NCBI GenBank assembly: GCA_038049695.1
Contig: CP142457.1
Location: 27,551,001 to 27,615,000, forward strand
Source: Cinnamomum chago
Taxonomy: Eukaryota > Streptophyta > Magnoliopsida > Laurales > Lauraceae
Reading direction: 5' to 3'
Length of the DNA stretch: 64,000 bases
The position numbers and the translations under genes were made by a program. How positions within the stretch are numbered: position 1 is the first letter of the stretch; every line of letters begins with the position of its first letter. A model generated the notes under the pieces. It had not been told where the DNA came from. It searched no databases and worked only from the letters and a program-made list of their open reading frames with translations. This document shows, piece after piece, positions 24,979-36,483 of this stretch.

Positions 24979-26673
24979 CTAGCAAAGCCCGGGGCCAAAA
25001 TTGAAGATATATAAAACTTTAAGAATTTTTAAATATAATTAATGAAAAGTAAATCTAAAATAATATATTATAAAGAATAGATGAAAGGAATTATATTATG
25101 ATGGATTATAAAATCCATTAAAAATAATATCTTTATTTTTTAAAAGAAAAACTATATGCTATTGGATTTGGAAAAAAAAACCCTAACAAATTAATAAAAA
25201 TAAGATCATGCTCTCCTTGGAAAAAAAAATAATGAATAAAAAAATCCAATGAAATTCACAAAATGTGATTATAGCCTCTTTGAAAAACAAAATCCATAAA
25301 ACTCAAAGGAATGAAAATGCCCAATATAATGGATAATAATATGGTTTTCACGTCTTAGAAAAAAAAAAAAAAAAACTAACAAAGGCCACAAACATTATAT
25401 GAGATATTACGTACAATCTCAGTTGTATTGTACCCATCTTGGATTGAATTTTGATTCGTACATAATAATTAGTTGCGATGAGTTGATTAGACTTCTTTGA
25501 CCCTTAATTTTTACTTATAAATTCAAAATTTGTTCGAATATGTAGTAGCAAACATCTATTGAATTTTGTATTAATTAGTGTAACTTTGCGTGTGTGTTGG
25601 TGTGGGGATTGTTTGGCATCACCCAACATCTTAATACAAAAAATGGTATCTAGACATTGTTTGGTGGGCTCCCCAGCTTAATATCCAAGCCAAGCTTCTT
25701 GTTTTGATAGATCCGTTCCTTTTTGTGAGAGTAGACTACACAAAATAAATATTTTTATTGAATTTTCTTGAAAACTAAAACATGGGTGTGAGAAAATCTT
25801 GCATGAATTGTGAAGAAACATTAAAATGAAGAATCCAAAAAATAAAAAATGAATGACTTACCAGAATAAAGCAGGAAACCTATAAGTGATGGACTATTTG
25901 TATATGAATTTTCAAATGATTTCACTCTCTTTTCTTCCAACACAAACCATTTACATGTCCCACCATGTTCTCTGGCTTGATGTGATTAGTTTTATAGTAG
26001 CAATTTCTGATGTTGATATGCTTCCAAGGGTTTAAGAAGTTTGTTGAGAACTTCCAACCCAAGTGTCTCTTGCTATGATTTGATTGATAGTTACCACCAC
26101 ACCCATCAAATTGTTGAAAATCTAACCCACCTGGTTCCGCCAAGTCGATCCAGTTGCAAACCCCTAGCAAGGAAATTTAAAAGGGTTTGGATGGGACCCT
26201 TTTAATTTGAGAAGTGGGTCTCGTTTACATTTCATATTTAATCCTCTGACCTGGCTTTTTTTAGAGGCAGTTTTTACCACTAAAGTGAGATCATTTGAAA
26301 TTTTATCCATTGTTTAATCCTATCCACAAGATGATTACCCAAATAGTAGAGATTTTAGGGATAGAAATGATCAAGAGAAAAGTTAGAAAAATATAAATGG
26401 AGTGATAAGGTTTTGCAACTATTGAGATATGGGCCCTATGGAGCAGTTATTCAGTCCTACCGAGAGGCTGAGAGATTTCAGGAAGTATTAGAATGAGAGA
26501 TTCTAGGAGGATGAGAGATTTTAGAAAAGTATTAGAGGGAGAGATTTGGAGTGACCCACATTAAAACCAAAACTCTATGTGATTTTCTAAGTGATTTTTA
26601 TGAAAGGAGAATAATTGGGTGCTAAGGTGGCGCCCCTCACAGCCCACCTCCCCCTTTGCTTTAATATATATAT
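24979..26673 (-). mobile_element. Non-autonomous Helitron-like element, copy A
   Basis: Read on the minus strand, the element starts with (TA)n TTAAAGCAAAGGGGGAGG at the right end and finishes with GGGCTTTGCTAG followed by T at the left end. That is the CTAG/T type 3' end of Helitrons. No Rep/helicase coding is present. Blocks 24990-25620, 25640-25740 and 26305-26672 match copy B (28634-30229) at roughly 90 percent by eye. 25741-26300 is specific to this copy. The Helitron assignment rests on the ends only. Confidence 0.55.
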
Positions 26674-27675
26674 CTAGTGCAGCAGACCTGCGCTGATAAA
26701 AAATAATTAAAGTTTTAATTAATTAAAAATGTTTATAAGTATTTAAAACGACTTGAAGTATTCTGAAGTTTTAAAAAGTTGAAAGATTTTAGGGAAATAA
26801 TAAGTAAATAGTAGATATTCTAGGATATTGATTTGATTTTATTTGTGCTTAAGCATAAATTGATTGTCGCTTTCAAAACTATATGTGAATTTTGAAACCA
26901 ATCAGCTTCAATGATGGGCCCCACAAATTACTCATACCGAATATTGAAAGGAGAATAAGGAGAAAAAAAGTAGTAAGTATAGACTATGAAAGTGGCCCCT
27001 TTTAATTGTGAGTTTGGAACGAGAAAAATCGGCTTTCGCAATAGGGCCCTTAGATTTATTTAGTTGATTTAGTAAATATAATTATGATAACAATTTTTTT
27101 TTATAAAGATGGAAACTCGTGAGATTTTAGGGGAATATCAAGTAAATAGTAGATATTTTAGAAGCTTGATTTGATTATATTTGTTCTTAGGCATGAATTG
27201 AGTGTCAATATTAAATGTGGATTTTGAAATCCATTGGATTCCATAATGGGCCCCATATATTAATCATACCGACATTGAAACAAAAATAAGGAGAAAAATG
27301 TAGTAATTACAACTTTTGATAGTGGCCCCATTAATTGTTAGTTTGGAAAGGAAGAAAATCTAGCTTTCACAATGGGACCCATATATTATTCAAACTTTGA
27401 AAAAAAAATGGCTTTGACAGTGGGCACCACAGATTAATAAAAAAACAATAGATTAGAGAGAGGTGACGTTAGGAGGTAGTAGAATTAGAGGTGATGTTAG
27501 AAAATCTAAAATTGAATAGGAGGAATTTTAGGGGAGTTGGAGAAGATTTAAGACTTTTATTTGTGATGCCACGTGTCATTTTTTTGGAATGCGCACATGG
27601 CACCCTTAAAAAATAAAAAATATGAAGATGCGCCCCGTGTTGCACTCTTGTGAAAAGGCTGTTGTCTTTATATAT
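26674..27675 (-). mobile_element. Helitron-like element with an internal ~340-bp duplication
   Basis: The left end, CTAGTGCAGCAGACCTGCGC, read on the minus strand gives a GC-rich hairpin (GCGCAGGTCTGCTGC) shortly before CTAG, as at Helitron 3' ends. The inside consists of two related direct repeats: AAGTAAATAGTAGATATT starts near 26802 and again at 27140, and both copies continue through ATGGGCCCCA, CATACCGA and AAGGAGAAAAA. The element is non-coding. The right border near (TA)n at 27668 is approximate. Confidence 0.5.
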
Positions 27676-27680
27676 ATAAT

Positions 27681-27792
27681 TACTTAACTTAATTTCAGAC
27701 TTTTTATTATATATATAATGGGAGATGCCTTGAGTATACTTAACTTAATTTCAGACTTTTTATTATATATATAATGGGAGATGCCTTGAGTA
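27681..27792. repeat. Exact 56-bp tandem duplication
   Basis: 27681-27736 and 27737-27792 read as identical 56-base units, from TACTTAACTTAATTTCAG to GAGATGCCTTGAGTA. Their identity in otherwise diverged DNA suggests a recent duplication or an assembly artefact. Confidence 0.92.
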
Positions 27793-28061
27793 ACTCTCAT
27801 GGTGCTATAAGAGTAAGCGTGGACGCCCCCCACATCTATATCCAATGCCAACAGCCTAAATGTCGGGGTCCCTCACTTTTCACCATTCAGAAAAGGAAAA
27901 AAAAAACCCCTCCATCCACTTTTCCCATTTTGGTAAGAAAATTGATTGAAGTTCATTCTCAAGAAATTTGTTTTCTGTGCATATTTCTTTGAAAAGAGAG
28001 ACTTTTTAGGGATGAGGTGGCACCCCTCACAGCCCACCTCCCCCTTTGCTTTGATATATAG
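27793..28061 (-). mobile_element. Short Helitron-like fragment
   Basis: The right end, on the minus strand, reads TCTATATATCAAAGCAAAGGGG then GGTGGGCTGTGAGGGG, almost the same terminus as the neighbouring Helitron-like copies. The left part is unrelated, so the 3' end of the element is missing or not recognisable. The ORFs here are chance frames. Confidence 0.45.
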
Positions 28062-28633
28062 AATGTGTAAAAAAAAAACATCTAAACTAATCATAAACAA
28101 GGCAAGATATGGTGGGAGCAATGAAAGCAAAAAAAACCACCCCTAACCTAACCACAATTTGACTTAAAAAATCAATACCTTCCTCAAGCCCAAAGAGACA
28201 ATAATACGAGTGGTTCAATATTGATCACCCAATATGAGCCCAAAGCAATGGGCCCCACATATTATAAATCTAAAAAAATGGATCCTTCTTCTTTGGGCCT
28301 TGCCAAAATTTTATTTTAATAAGAGATGTGCTCGCCGACATATTAATATATATTAATGTTAGAAATACTTGAATTTAGTGAGACCAAACCCTACTGGAAA
28401 CTTGAATGAATAGGTGGACAAAAGGTTTTCTAATTTTGAGTGGTTTAAAGTACAGTTGGGTCACACTACACTTCAAGTGCTATCGATCATCTAACTCCGC
28501 TTCTTTTGCAACATCTCCCTTCCTTTTTCTCCGTAAATAACATTTCTTCTTTTCCTTTACTCCATCTTTCTCTTCATAATGTGTATTCACTTTTTCTTTA
28601 TATATATATTATATATATATAGACACACACACA
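28062..28633. other. Intergenic, no gene seen
   Basis: AT-rich non-coding sequence that ends in a (TA)n/(CA)n microsatellite at about 28602-28633. Confidence 0.5.
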
Positions 28634-30229
28634 CTAGCATCAAAGCCTCGTGCTAAGCCAGGGCCAAAATTGAAGATATATAAAATTTAAGAGTTTTTAA
28701 ATATAATTAATGAAAAGTAAATCTAAAATAACAAATTATAAAAAATAGATGAAAGGAATTATATTATGATGGATTATAAAATCCACTAAAAATAATATCT
28801 TTATTTTTTAAAAGAAAATCCATAGAAACAGAAAGAAAAACCATATGCTAGTGGATTTGGGAAAAAAACCCTAACGAATTAATAAAAATAAGATCTTACT
28901 CTCCTTGGAAAAAAAATAATGTATAAAAAAAACCCCAATGAAATTCACAAAATATGATTATAATCTCTTTGAACAACAAAATCCAAAAAATTGAAAGGAT
29001 TGAAAATGCCCAATATAATGGATAATGATATGATTTTCACGTCTTAGAAAAAAAAGAACTAACAAAGCCAACAAACATTATCTGAGATCTAACGTACAAT
29101 CTCAGTTGTATTGTACCCACTTTGGATTGAATATTAATTCTTACATGATAATTAGTTGTGATGATTTGATTAGACTTCTTTGACCCTTAATTTTTACTTA
29201 TAAATTCAAAATTTGTTCGAATATGTAGTGGCAAATATTTATTGGATTTTGTATTAATTAGTGTAGCTTTGCGTGTGTGTTGGTGTGGGTGGTGTGAGGG
29301 TTACGTGGTATCACCCAACATCTTAATACAAAAGAGGGTATCTAGTTTGTAAATGAGTTCGATTAGGCCTCAGCTTTAGGCCTATGAACTGTCATAGGAT
29401 GAATATTACGTCCCCACAAACTAAATTAACCGGGTTTAGCCTTAGATATATTTCGGCCTCCACCGGCCCATCCACTCCCCTCCTTTTTCAAGCTATTCTT
29501 GATTGAGAGTGGGGTACATAACTTAAACAGTTTGGATTGTACATAAATATTAACCTGAACGGCACCTTTAAGAGTGTGGAAGGTTACTAATTTGGCGACA
29601 TTGCTTGGTGGGCTCTTCAGCTTGATATCTAATCCAAGCTTCTTATTTTGATAGCTCCGTTCCTTCTTGTGAGAGCAGATTACACAAAATTATGATCTCA
29701 CAGCTTGCATCAGCACAACGAATGTCTGTCCATCACTGAGCCATAAAATTCAATTCTCGAGATCAATCATTTGATAGATTTTGGGACTAATGGTTGAATT
29801 ATTTGAAAGAGCCATGGAGTAGTTGTTTTTTTTTTCTTTTATAAAAAAATGAAATTAGTTATTCAATCCTATCCACAGGATGATTACCCAAATCATAGAG
29901 ATTTTAGGGATAGAGATGATCAAGAGAAAAGTTAGAAAAATATAGATGGAGTGATAAGTTTTCACAACTATTGAGATATGAGCCCTATTGAGCAGTTATT
30001 CAATCTTATTAAGAGGATGAGAGATTTCAGGAGGTATTAGAATGAGAGATTTTAGGAGGATGAGAGATTTTAGGGAAGTATTAGAGGGAGAGATTTGCAG
30101 TGGCCCACATTAAACCCAAAGCTCTGTTTGTTTTTATAAGTACTTTTCTTAAAGGAGATCGAACTCACCTACTCATGACTTGGCATGCTCCACAGCCCTC
30201 CTTCCTGTTTGCTTTAATATATAATATGA
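28634..30229 (-). mobile_element. Non-autonomous Helitron-like element, copy B
   Basis: This is a second copy of the family at 24979-26673, in the same orientation. On the minus strand the 5' end is TCATATTATATATTAAAGC and the 3' end is TTTGATGCTAG followed by T. A small stem (TAGCA...TGCTA) sits at the 3' end. 29341-29590 is absent from copy A, and copy A has 25741-26300 instead. It is non-coding. Confidence 0.55.
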
Positions 30230-30232
30230 GCA

Positions 30233-30470
30233 GGGCTCTCCTAAGTTGAAGCTTAACTTATCTTAAGCTGTAATAGTGTTAGTCGCACAAATCAAAGTTA
30301 ATTATATCTGTTTTTTGAATGATGAAACTGGAAAATCCAGTTTTGATTGGATTTATCTTGATTTTGGAGACGATAATCATGCAAAAAACAACGATAATCG
30401 ACTTTAATTTATGGGACCAACACTATTTCAGCTTAGGATAAGCTAAGCTTTACCTTAGGAGAGCTAGCCC
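30233..30470. mobile_element. MITE with ~40-bp terminal inverted repeats
   Basis: The left arm (30233-30270) and the reverse complement of the right arm (30429-30470) align across CTCCTAAG, AAGCTTA, CTTAT and TAAGCTG, with a 4-base insertion (TAGC) in the right arm. The ~160-bp interior is non-coding. It lies between a Helitron-like end and a (TA)n microsatellite at 30474-30502. The superfamily is not clear. Confidence 0.75.

Positions 30471-30473
<3 letters not shown>

Positions 30474-30502
<29 letters not shown>
30474..30502. repeat. (AT)n microsatellite
   Basis: About 14 uninterrupted AT units directly after the MITE. Confidence 0.95.
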
Positions 30503-30505
<3 letters not shown>

Positions 30506-32006
30506 GTCATAATATGAAGTGAACATGAGATTGGAGTGGCATAAGATGTGGGTTTGCTCCCATATCTTGTGTCCAAAACTAACCCAGATTTGCCCAATGT
30601 ATATTTGTGTAGGTTTATAGGGTGTCATTGGGGGTAATTAATCATGTTAGGTCAAAGACCTCAGTAATACCAAATTCATCGAAATAAATAAATAAATGAA
30701 GTGCTAATGAGATATTACATAATTATATACTTATAGATGTGTAAATCGATCGATTCATGCACGTTAATGAGTATCATAATTATATATGATTGGATTATGA
30801 TTTACTAAACATATAAAATTGTTATATATAATTAAAATTGAATACAATCAAATAATATAGATTTTGGTATATTACATGTAATTCTTATTTGGAATGATCT
30901 TTCATTGGCCATTTATTTATTTATTAATTAAGGCCTGCGATTAGCACAAGCCTCGTTTGTTAGCTCCTTTTTATCTCTCGTCATCATCAATGATGGAAAT
31001 CAAGTAGGTGGGCCATACAAAGGGCATGCTTTAAAAGATGCATGCACAACTTTAATTTATTTATCAACATTCCCCAAATTGGTCTTTCCCTATCTCCCCC
31101 TATCCAACCCCATGCCTTTTATTCCTTTCCAAGACGCCTTGTAAAGAAGAAGAAGAAGAAGAAGAAGAAGAAGGAGAAAAAAGGTAGTTTGTATTTGCAT
31201 CCTTTGAAGAGATATAGAGGGTCTAGCGATCGAAGGTAACACATCATTTTCTACTGATTTCCTCAATTTATGGGCATATTGTTTTCAATAGAAGTATGTT
31301 TTTCCTATAGTTTGGATGATCGTTTGGAATTGATTTGGATTTGATTTTTCTTGGGGAAAATATCACAATGATTTGACTTGATGTTGTTTTCTTATTTGAA
31401 AAACGTCGTTTCGAGTTGGGTTAGGAACTGATTGATAGTGAAGTGAAATACTCCCTTCCCCTTTCTCAAATACTAAATGATAGTGCATGAAATTGGGTAT
31501 ATCCAAATCAAAACATCAATAAAAATCATTGAAAAGCTCGTGAAAAGAGGAATTATGATTTGGGTTTTCTTTTCCTTTCTTGTTTTTTCTTTTTTAATTT
31601 GGGATTGGTGAATTTCGGTTAGGGTTATGTCTAGTTTTTGTAGGAATTGGGTGTGATATTATATTTCTTAAATTGGTAACATGAAGGAACATTTGTTTGG
31701 CTAGAACGATTACCAAGGTTGAAATTTGGGAATTCTTCTATTATGGGTCTACTTGATGGATGTGAATCACGTGTTTTGGGTTGAATTTGAATATCTTAAA
31801 GGTGGCTAGATATCGGTATGATCTTATGAATGCAACCATCCATTAAAGGGACCAGAGTCTCAAAACAATTTTTAAGTACCTTAATAATCATTAAATATTT
31901 GGGCCACTGGATAGATGGTTATGATCATTGGATTGGGCTAATTTTACACGTACCTGTGATTTTGATCCTATTCTAACCCCATGGTTTTTTATGCATGAGA
32001 GTGGGT
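30503..32006. other. Intergenic, no gene seen
   Basis: AT-rich DNA with a (GAA)n microsatellite at 31145-31172. The ORF at 31042-31239 spans that repeat and has no recognisable domain. The short CT-rich stretch and possible leader near 31080-31240 could be a promoter or 5' UTR, but no coding exon follows. Confidence 0.45.
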
Positions 32007-32727
32007 TGACACAATGCAAGTAAGGGAAGAATAGCCAACGGACTACTCTTTAAGCCAAAGGCTTAGGGATTAGGACCCATAAGGTTAAAAAATGTTTTGG
32101 TCTCACACCACAAACACACAAACCAAGAGGAAGACTCATGGAGAAGAATTTATTAATTACTAAACTTATCACCAGGGAGGGATTACAATCCTTTATATTA
32201 ACTCATACCTTAATTCAAATTTAGAAATAATCCCAATTGTAACAACAAATAAGATCCTCTATCATAAAACTTTCTAAATATTTTCACATCTATCCCTAAA
32301 ATTCAACTGTTACTAGGAAACGAGAAGAAGATGGACATTTCATGACCTGGATGTCTCCTTTTGTGGCCTTAATGGGCCTGGGCCCTTAGTTAAAACTTTT
32401 GGGTTTGTGAAATGGGCACAATGGGGTAGCAAACCTCAGGTTTCCCTCTTGGAGAAAACTCGACCTCGAGTTCAATAAATGTCCTCCTGCATCGAAAACC
32501 AAATGTACAACTTTCCAATGCTTTTCATCTTCATTCTCTTTGAATGGGTTGAAACCTTGACACAATCTTTTCCTCCTCCTGGAAATAGATTGGAGGTGTT
32601 GCTTCTTCTGATATCTACATTTAGCTTGAATGTGTGATCTGACCATTAGAAGCAACAATTGTTGTCTTCGTACCAACAAATCACGATCTTTAAATATCCA
32701 TCGTTGGATCCCCGAAGATGAAGTCAA
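32007..32727 (-). mobile_element. LTR retrotransposon fossil: LTR and adjoining 3' internal region
   Basis: On the minus strand, an internal stretch (32727-32439) with the look of a retroelement polyprotein end precedes a purine-rich tract and a ~430-bp LTR (32438-32007, TG...CA ends). The LTR is clearly related to the LTR at 39351-39649: both carry AGGGATTACAATCCTTTATA, GAAGAAGATGGACA and TAATGGGC-TGGGCCCTT. Probably Ty3/gypsy type, but no diagnostic domain is left. It is broken and old. Confidence 0.55.
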
Positions 32728-34409
32728 AGTTAGATTGTATGGACTCAATCCATCAGATGATGTAATAAATTGATTAATTTCTTTATTTATCAATAAAATC
32801 ATGCTTTCCTTTCATGAGATGAAAAGTGTTTTATTACTTAATGCACATAACCAATACATGTGACATGATGGTTCATGAGATGAACCGGGTCCCATTTGTA
32901 TATTAGATGTGATATATGTGTATGGATGAGATCCACGTACAAGAGACATGTGTCACAAATCTTATACTTAAAAATATATTCACAACCGGTAATGAGACTG
33001 GGCATCTCATCTGATAAGGTTGCAACACTTTGATCATTATGAGACAGTGTGATTTGTCTCGATCATTAGCATGTATGATTCTAAATCATGGTGCTGGTAC
33101 ATTGGATGTATTGAAATACCATGAGAAGCACTTTATGGAACACTGTCTTGATTTTAAGGTTTGCTCTCATAATTCCCTAATAATAGGCTCTCAATCTTGA
33201 GACATTGATGAACTCAAGTTTCTGTCTATTTATTTGCTTTGAGTCACCAATGAGTGAGGCCAACTGTAGGTCAACACCTCGGTGTCTTGGGTATGTGGTA
33301 ATAGGACTGTGGGAACATTCAATGGTTAAGATAAAATCTATCTATATTATCCCCTTGTGCCAATTAATGGATTTGTCATTAGTAAGTGCGCACCCATTTC
33401 GATTAAGAGTTAATTGGATGATAATGATGATCACTGTGATTAATTGAGGCTCAAGGATAATAAGATGTGGATCTAAAATTGGAAGAGACATGTTTAATCC
33501 AATTGATCTATGGATATTGATAGAGGGGCCTACTTGTGGTGATTGGGAAGTTTAAGGTTTTCTTTGTAATATATTTTTAAGACTGGAGTACAATTGCATT
33601 TATTTGCAATTAACTGTGGGCCCGGATTGCACATGAGATGTGGGGTCGCGGTGTTCCAGTTGGAGCTAGCTTTCTATGGAATCCCTAGTGGTTCTCACGC
33701 TATTTCAAGATTAGATCATTACTAATTCTACTTGAACTCAAAAGGAAAGGAATTAGAAAGTTACTATTTCTATTTGAAGTGAGACTTCTAATAGTGGTAA
33801 TAGTAGGTTACTAATTATTGTGGAAGTAAGACTTCTATAATAATTGGAAAGGAGAAAGTTACTAATTCTTAATGGAAGTAGGACGTCTATTTTAATTAGA
33901 AAGAGGATGTTGCATAGGGCTATAAATAGGGGAAACAAACCCCTTGGATACCTACCTTGGAATTCATGCCCAATAGTGCAAGAGTTGCACTCCCTCCTTT
34001 CTGTTCTTCTTCTAGTTTCCTTAGAGCTTCTAGTTGATTTTCTCTTGAATATTTCACCATTCTTCCAGAGAAAAGAGATCTGAAAGTGAGTCATAGCATG
34101 AAAGATAAGGTATTGGAGATCCTAATTCGCTATAAGAAGAGTTCTTGTTCAAGTAATTTGTCTTCTTCTCCATTAGAGCACTACCGAGCTCTAAATGTAT
34201 AATCTACTTCTTTGTATGTTGTGGATTTATTTTGGTTGCATGGTGATGCTATTTGCTATTTTAGAGATAGTGTTTTACTGATCTTGATTATGAGTTTGAG
34301 GTTCTTGGATCCTTGATTGGGTTTTGTGGCCTTATGGGTACTTGATTCCCGAGTCAAGTGGGTCAAAAAGTTTTGAAAACATATTCACAAAGCCCACCTA
34401 CTTCCAACA
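32728..34409 (+). mobile_element. 1.68-kb LTR-type direct repeat, copy 1
   Basis: This copy runs from GTTAGATTGTATGG to CTACTTCCAACA and is repeated at 34797-36483 with roughly 85-90 percent identity by eye. TG...CA ends are clear in copy 2. A TATA-like sequence (GCTATAAATAGGGG) lies at 33920, as in LTR promoters. The 5 bases outside (GTCAA and ATCAA) nearly match, so this copy could be a solo LTR with its own target duplication. The ORFs inside recur in both copies but have no known domain. It is an old fossil. Confidence 0.65.
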
Positions 34410-34796
34410 ATCAATGCAGGGAACCTTGACAACTTGAAATCAATTGAACAATGTGATCGTCTTCTGATGATTCGTACGGCGCTTTTGGAATAATCATTGG
34501 ATCTAATAAAGAAATTGCATTATTTGTCATTAGATCGACATCTCCATTGTTTACTTTTCTTTGTTCTTCCATTACCTCTACTACCTTTTGATCACTATAA
34601 TTATCCATCTTCTGAGTTCTACATGCTGCTTCATTTGATTTGGCCTTGAGATTTTTCTTTTCTTGATCTTGGTTGTCATGATTATCTTTGATGACTTCTA
34701 TCATGGTTTCTAGTTCTTTTGTTGTAATCATGACGTCTTTTTTTTTCTTTTGATTATTGCCTCTTGAGAACAATGCTCCTTTGTCTTGGGTCTTCC
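34410..34796 (-). other. 387-bp spacer between the two LTR-type repeats
   Basis: The minus strand has a Lys/Glu/Asp/Asn-rich open stretch over most of the segment with no domain I recognise. It is either the small internal part of an LTR element lacking coding capacity, or a piece of the minus-strand retroelement seen at 32007-32727. Neither a primer-binding site nor a clear polypurine tract could be identified. Confidence 0.4.
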
Positions 34797-36483
34797 TGTT
34801 AGATTGTATGGTCTCAATCCATCAGTTGATGTAATAAATTGATTAATTTCTTTATTTATCAATAAAATCAAGCTTTGCTTTCATGAGATGAATGATGTTT
34901 TATTGCTTAATGCACATGACCAATATATATGACATAATGGTTCATGAGATGAATCGGGTCCCATTAGTATATTAGATGTGATATATGTATATGGATGAGA
35001 TCCACATACGAGAGACATGTGTCACAAATCTTATACTTATATATCTTCACAACCAGTGATGAGACTGTGCATCTCATCTGATAAGGTTGCAGCACCTTGA
35101 TCACTATGAGATAGTGTGATTTGTCTCGATCATCAGAATGAAAGATTTTGGATCACGGTGCTGGTACATTGGATGTATTGAAGGACCATGAGAAGCACCA
35201 TGAAATACTGTCTCGATTTTAAGGTCTGCTCTCATAATTCCCTATCAATAGGCTCTCAATCTTGAGACATTGATGAACTCAAGTTTCTGCCTATTCATTT
35301 GCATTGAGTCACCAATGAGTGAGGCCAACTATAGGTCAACACCTCGGTGTCTTGGGTACGTGGTAGTAGGACTGTGGGAACATCCAATGGTCAAGATGAA
35401 ATCTATCTATATTATTCCCTTGTGCCAATTAATGAATTTGTCATTAGTAAGTGCGCACCCATCTCGATTAAGAGTTAATTGGATGGTACTGATGATCACT
35501 ATGATTAATTGGGGCTCAAGGATAATAAGATGTGGATCTAATAGTGGAGGAGACAGATTTATTCCAATTGATCAATGGATAATGATGGAGGGGCCTACTA
35601 CTGTGGTAATTGGGAAGTTTAGGGTCTTCATTGTAATTTATTCCTAAGACTGAAGTGCAATTGCATTTATATAGTGATATTATTTGCAATTAATTATGAG
35701 CCAGGATTGCACATGAGATGTGGGGTCGCGGTGTCTTAGTTAGAGCTAGCTTTCTAAGGAATCCCTAGTGGTCCTCACGCTAGCCCAAGTTATTAGATAC
35801 TAATCCTACTTGAACTCCAAAAGAAAGAAATTAGAAAGTTACTATTTCTATTTTAAGTTGGACTTTTAATAGTGGTAATAGTATGTTACTAATTTGTGTG
35901 GAAGTGAGACTTCTAATTTAATTAGTAAGAAAGGTAGAGAGGAAGTTGCTTGAGGGCTTTATAAAGGGAACCATACCCTTGGACGTCCACTACCATTATT
36001 GCATGCCCAGCTCTCCTTTTTGCAAGTTGTTGCATAACTCTTCTTCTTCTTTTTCTCTTCTAGTTCCTTAGAGTTTCTTGTAAGGATTTCTCTTGAGGTT
36101 TCCACCAACTTTCTTGAGAAAAGAGAATCTGATAAGCGGGTTATAGCGTGGAAGATCAAAAGGTCTTGGAGACTCTTTTTTGATACGTGAAAGAGTTTCA
36201 TCATCAAAGAAAGACGCAACTTCTCGATTAGAGCACAACCGAGCTCCAAATATATAATCTACTTCCTTGCATGTTGTAGATTTTATGGATGCTTGTTGGC
36301 TGCTTTTCTATCTTCTTGATAGGTTTATTTGCTGATCATGATGGCTAAGATTGAGGACATGGATCCTGGATTGGCTTTTATAACCTTCTGAATATGGTTT
36401 TTGGCCTTATGGATACTTGATCCCTGAGTCAAGTGGGTCAAAAGTTTTGAAAATTTATCTGCGAGCCCTATCTACTTCCAACA
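34797..36483 (+). mobile_element. 1.68-kb LTR-type direct repeat, copy 2
   Basis: It starts TGTTAGATTG and ends TTCCAACA, giving the TG...CA ends of an LTR. It matches 32728-34409 along its whole length. A TATA-like TTTATAAAGG lies near 35958 in the equivalent position. No target duplication was found around this copy. Confidence 0.65.

Noticed and set aside
33205-35647. Related ORFs at 33205-33447 and 35270-35647 as a conserved small protein
   Set aside because: They are the same position in two copies of an LTR-type repeat. Conservation follows from the duplication, and no domain is recognisable.
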